NCBI RefSeq assembly: GCF_008180865.1
Contig: NZ_VTEX01000002.1
Location: 558,001-622,000, forward strand
Direction: 5' to 3'
Length of the DNA stretch: 64,000 nucleotides
Source: Rossellomorea aquimaris
Lineage (GTDB): Bacteria > Bacillota > Bacilli > Bacillales > Bacillaceae_B
Each line of letters opens with the position of its first letter. Within the stretch, counting starts at the first letter, position 1. A program made the position numbers and the translations under genes. Shown in pieces: positions 61,443-64,000 of the stretch. The notes below the pieces were generated by a model. The model did not search any database. It saw only the letters and a list, made by a program, of their open reading frames with translations, and was not told the DNA's origin.

Positions 61443-61606
61443 ATGACCATCTCCTTTTCTGTAATCGATATCTGCTATAGTTCATTGTTACCCACCAATT
61501 ATGCAGAAACATTGCATCTTGCATGAAAAAGGGGATCTGATTCCCATCACGGTTGTTGTACTATTACCACTAACTGTTTTATGTAACACTTCAAATTCAT
61601 AGAAAA

Positions 61607-61687
61607 ATGCCTGGCCCGTTGCGTTCATACAATAATGCAACGGGCCAGGCATCAAAATGGGGCCATGGGACCTGTCACCATGGCTCC
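61607..61687. repeat. Paired palindromes at the end of the CPBP protease gene
   Basis: A 16-base perfect stem ATGCCTGGCCCGTTGC (61607-61622) with 61637-61652, followed by GGGGCCATGG-N9-CCATGGCTCCC (61659-61687). The second ends two bases from the stop at 61689. They act most plausibly as terminators. Confidence 0.8.
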
Positions 61688-61688
61688 C

Positions 61689-63227
61689 TCACTCCACCAC
61701 CCGCGGACCAACCACATGCAGCACAATATCCGCTGTGAAATGAGCGATCATGGCGAATTCAAGTCCCACAAAGACGAAGAGTGCCCCGAACACAAGCCCT
61801 CCTATCCCATTGATGACGAGCATGCTGATGAATAGTCCCAGCGTCATATCGAAATTGGACGCCGCCACACCATAATGCATGATGCCGAAGACCAGGGAAG
61901 CAACGATGATGGCCGTCCATTTCTTCGCTTTTGTCACCGTTCCTTTAAACATCTTCACCTGCAGCCAAATGAGCAGGGTGACCAGGAACAGGCGGAAAAT
62001 CGATTCTTCATTCACGGCCGCTCCAAATGACCCCAATGTCCCCAGCCACCAAGCGGGTTCATTGAGTGAAGAATTGTCCACTCCGAGTGGCTTCGATACG
62101 ATCAGGCTGAAGATGCTGATGGCCACACCTGTGAGTACCCCATAGAGGGCGGATTTCAGGACGGGTTTTCTAAAAGAATGAAGCGGTTGGGTTTTGTTGA
62201 AAAAAGATTCGATGATCGGTGCCTTGAGCTTCACCTTCTTAGCGAGCCATAAGGCGATGAACAGCAGGATTCCCGCTTCCAGCAGAACCTGAATGACATA
62301 TAACATGGTGAAGGATAGCTTGCTCAGTCCCATGACTTCATGAAGATTCTCCCGTGCCATTGCATAGGGGGCAATCGCCAAAGCGCCCAATATATTCAGG
62401 ATGAGAAGCGTAAAATAGACCTTCCCGTTGATGATACTCGGTCTTTTCCCCTCATAAGCAGCAGCGACCAATCGATGATCTTCCGTTTCTTCGCTTTCAA
62501 CATAGCACTCCACTTTTTCCTGAAGATCCCTAATGAACGGCTCTGGGTTGTCCATCGATATCAAAGCCCTCGTTACTATTTTTTTCTGGCCGAAATATCC
62601 TCTGGCGTAAATGGGTTCCTTGAAGATGATTTCATATTTCAGTTCATCCATCATGCCGAATACCCGTGTGAACACTCTTGGAAGCATGCTGACATGGTAG
62701 GCATTTTTCTCATGTATGATGCCACCGCTCTTGTTATACTGCGTCCTTGCCGGTTGGATGGTGTCTACATCCCTGATACGAAAGGTCAGTGACCTTCTTA
62801 CCCCGATGTTCATGACAACTTTGTTCCCTTTCAGAATGATCGGCGAGTTCCTGACTAAGTTGTAGTCCCCCAGCATGTAGAGGATGCTGTAGACATGGAG
62901 CACAACGAGGATATTTGCCCTGAGGGGATCGATTTCCTTTAAGTAAATGTGAAAGACAATCCCTTCGATCACCTGCTCATGAAGGAGCGCGATGAACAGC
63001 CAGAAGTAATTCGATCCTTTGTGATAATAATAGCTCTGGACTCCTTTGTCATTACCTTTCTTCCATTTGAATAAAGCATAGAAAAGAATGATCCACTCTT
63101 TTTTCAGGATAGTCATGAACGGGTTGCTGTCCATGTCCCCCCTTCTGTATTTCACAAACAGGATGACGGCACCGACTTCCGCCAGGGTAATGAGTATGAT
63201 GATTGAGATGATCAACTGAGTATCCAT
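61689..63227 (-). CDS. CPBP family intramembrane metalloprotease with large N-terminal region
   Basis: 512 residues. The C-terminal half (about 270-512) has the CAAX/Abi protease motifs NEESIFRLF (Glu-Glu-x3-Arg), FGIMHYG (Phe-x3-His) and HFTADIVLHV (His-x3-Asp). The N-terminal 265 residues contain three helices and a soluble region (about 130-240, NVVMNIGVRRSLTFRIRDVD) that looks like a PH-type module unusual for this family. GGGGG precedes the ATG. It lies 12 bases after the next membrane protein gene and probably forms one operon with it and the XRE regulator. Confidence 0.86.
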   Translation of the reverse strand: MDTQLIISIIILITLAEVGAVILFVKYRRGDMDSNPFMTILKKEWIILFYALFKWKKGNDKGVQSYYYHKGSNYFWLFIALLHEQVIEGIVFHIYLKEIDPLRANILVVLHVYSILYMLGDYNLVRNSPIILKGNKVVMNIGVRRSLTFRIRDVDTIQPARTQYNKSGGIIHEKNAYHVSMLPRVFTRVFGMMDELKYEIIFKEPIYARGYFGQKKIVTRALISMDNPEPFIRDLQEKVECYVESEETEDHRLVAAAYEGKRPSIINGKVYFTLLILNILGALAIAPYAMARENLHEVMGLSKLSFTMLYVIQVLLEAGILLFIALWLAKKVKLKAPIIESFFNKTQPLHSFRKPVLKSALYGVLTGVAISIFSLIVSKPLGVDNSSLNEPAWWLGTLGSFGAAVNEESIFRLFLVTLLIWLQVKMFKGTVTKAKKWTAIIVASLVFGIMHYGVAASNFDMTLGLFISMLVINGIGGLVFGALFVFVGLEFAMIAHFTADIVLHVVGPRVVE

Positions 63228-63239
63228 CTGTTTCCCCCT

Positions 63240-63665
63240 TTAGCTGAAACGCTTCATCTGGAACCAATAAATGAGATATTGAACGACGCCCATTCCGATT
63301 AATAGAATGATCGGAACATAAGGAATGTGGTGGAGATAAGCAGTCAGCGCAATGCCGGTTGGAATCGCGAAAGCAAAGAAGATATACACCTTCCTCGTCG
63401 CCTTGAACGTCAGCCACTGCATCCCCTCATCTTCTTCCCGCAGTTCCATTGGAATCGCGCTCGGCTTGATCCGATTTTGCGGATGCCGTCTGTTATAAAC
63501 AGGGATGACCGCCATCATGATGAGGATCGGAATTCCGAGCACCATCGAATCCACCACGAGCCAATCCGGGATATGGGCCGCATAATGATCTCCCAACATG
63601 ATGATCCCAAGGCCAATGATGAGAACGGCATTGAACAGTGGTGACTGAAATATCTTCTTTAACAT
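63240..63665 (-). CDS. Four-helix membrane protein, unknown
   Basis: 141 residues with helices at about 10-27, 34-53, 84-103 and 109-133. Its ATG overlaps the regulator's stop by seven bases, with GAGAGAGG upstream. Genes of this kind beside YozG-like XRE regulators are common in Bacillus, often with a CPBP protease. No function is known. Confidence 0.8.
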   Translation of the reverse strand: MLKKIFQSPLFNAVLIIGLGIIMLGDHYAAHIPDWLVVDSMVLGIPILIMMAVIPVYNRRHPQNRIKPSAIPMELREEDEGMQWLTFKATRKVYIFFAFAIPTGIALTAYLHHIPYVPIILLIGMGVVQYLIYWFQMKRFS

Positions 63666-63871
63666 GAACCTCTCTCCTCTTCCAATCGAAATATCTCTTC
63701 CACCGGGACCTCAAATGCGTGTGAGATCTTCAGAGCCAGCGTGATGGACGGTGCATAATCCCCTTTTTCGATCAATCCGACCGTCTGTCTGGTGACGCCA
63801 ACTAGATCAGCCAGATCCTGCTGGGTAAAACGGAACCTGGCGCGCAGTTCACGAACAGAATTATTCAACAT
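63659..63871 (-). CDS. XRE family (YozG-like) transcriptional regulator
   Basis: 70 residues: a single HTH_3 domain, VRELRARFRFTQQDLADLVGVTRQTVGLIEKGDYAPSITLALKI, plus a short end. It is of the minimal Cro-like type that commonly controls its own operon with downstream membrane proteins. GGAG stands 11 bases before the ATG. It is the first gene of the terminal operon. Confidence 0.93.
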   Translation of the reverse strand: MLNNSVRELRARFRFTQQDLADLVGVTRQTVGLIEKGDYAPSITLALKISHAFEVPVEEIFRLEEERGSC

Positions 63872-64000
63872 CTACCACATTTCTCCTTTAATGGATTAAT
63901 TAACTTAAATGTAAGGTATCCATTGCATTATGTATAGGATGATTTACTTTATTTGTTAAATGGACAAAGGATTGTGGCGGAATTGTTAATAATTGTATTT

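Overview
The window reads as chromosomal DNA of a low-to-moderate GC, endospore-forming member of the Bacillaceae. The grounds are strong AGGAGG-type ribosome binding sites, frequent TTG and GTG starts, a gerA-type spore germination operon, a DUF3231 protein, LXG-type secreted toxins and close matches to Bacillus PaiA, PaiB, PhoD and Tat proteins. The genus cannot be fixed from the sequence alone. No tRNA, rRNA, CRISPR array, complete insertion sequence or phage is visible.

Layout. (1) 1-12322, minus strand: one long catabolic operon. It starts with a sigma-54 enhancer-binding regulator carrying CBS and PAS sensor domains, followed by an NDP-forming acyl-CoA synthetase-like protein, a two-subunit CoA-transferase, a TAXI-type TRAP transporter, a full beta-oxidation set and a D-2-hydroxyacid dehydrogenase that runs off the left edge. 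A near-perfect -24/-12 promoter and two GTTGC-N6-GCAAC dyads lie upstream, so the operon appears to be induced by its own regulator when an unidentified carboxylic acid is present. (2) 12.6-14.1 kb: small membrane proteins and decayed coding fragments. (3) 14.2-18.9 kb, minus: a lactococcin 972-like bacteriocin with its ABC ATPase and large permease, preceded by a VanZ-like protein and a secreted protein. (4) 19.4-20.1 kb: a frameshifted secreted, bacteriocin-like gene followed by a two-helix membrane peptide. (5) 20.3-28 kb: LURP-one/YxjI protein, VOC protein, a giant Vpr-like subtilisin with cohesin- and dockerin-like C-terminal parts, and a fused dihydroxyacetone kinase. (6) 28.4-32.8 kb, plus: phoD-tatC-phoX-tatA, a phosphatase and dedicated Tat translocase operon behind a PhoP-like box. 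(7) 32.8-38.3 kb, minus: an LXG polymorphic toxin locus (two small helical partners, an LXG-TNT NADase-type toxin, three related immunity-like genes, a leftover toxin tip and a frameshifted orphan). (8) 38.5-46.2 kb: a 2-aminoethylphosphonate uptake and degradation operon (ABC transporter, phnW, phnX and a pbfA-like lyase) with a divergent DeoR-family regulator. (9) 46.3-51.2 kb: DinB, a MarR-paiA operon with a ruined paiB, YitT, DUF3231 and an HxlR remnant. (10) 51.2-56.3 kb, minus: gerA-gerB-gerC-type germination operon and a secreted cyanophycinase-like protein. (11) 56.4-64 kb: intact paiB copy, RidA, DinB, MFS exporter, ArsP/YraQ-type permease, and an XRE regulator with two membrane proteins including a CPBP intramembrane protease.

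A family of long imperfect palindromes built on GAAGCACGGGGACGGTTCT recurs between about 14 and 39 kb, with looser relatives up to 61.7 kb. Most copies sit 0-20 bases after the stop codon of a minus-strand gene, so they probably double as terminators. They also border the decayed fragments in the toxin locus, which suggests a role in its rearrangement.

The least familiar pieces are the sigma-54-controlled TRAP-TAXI/beta-oxidation operon, the TNT-toxin immunity array with an orphan toxin tip, and the frameshifted secreted peptide with its mini-ORF and small membrane partner.
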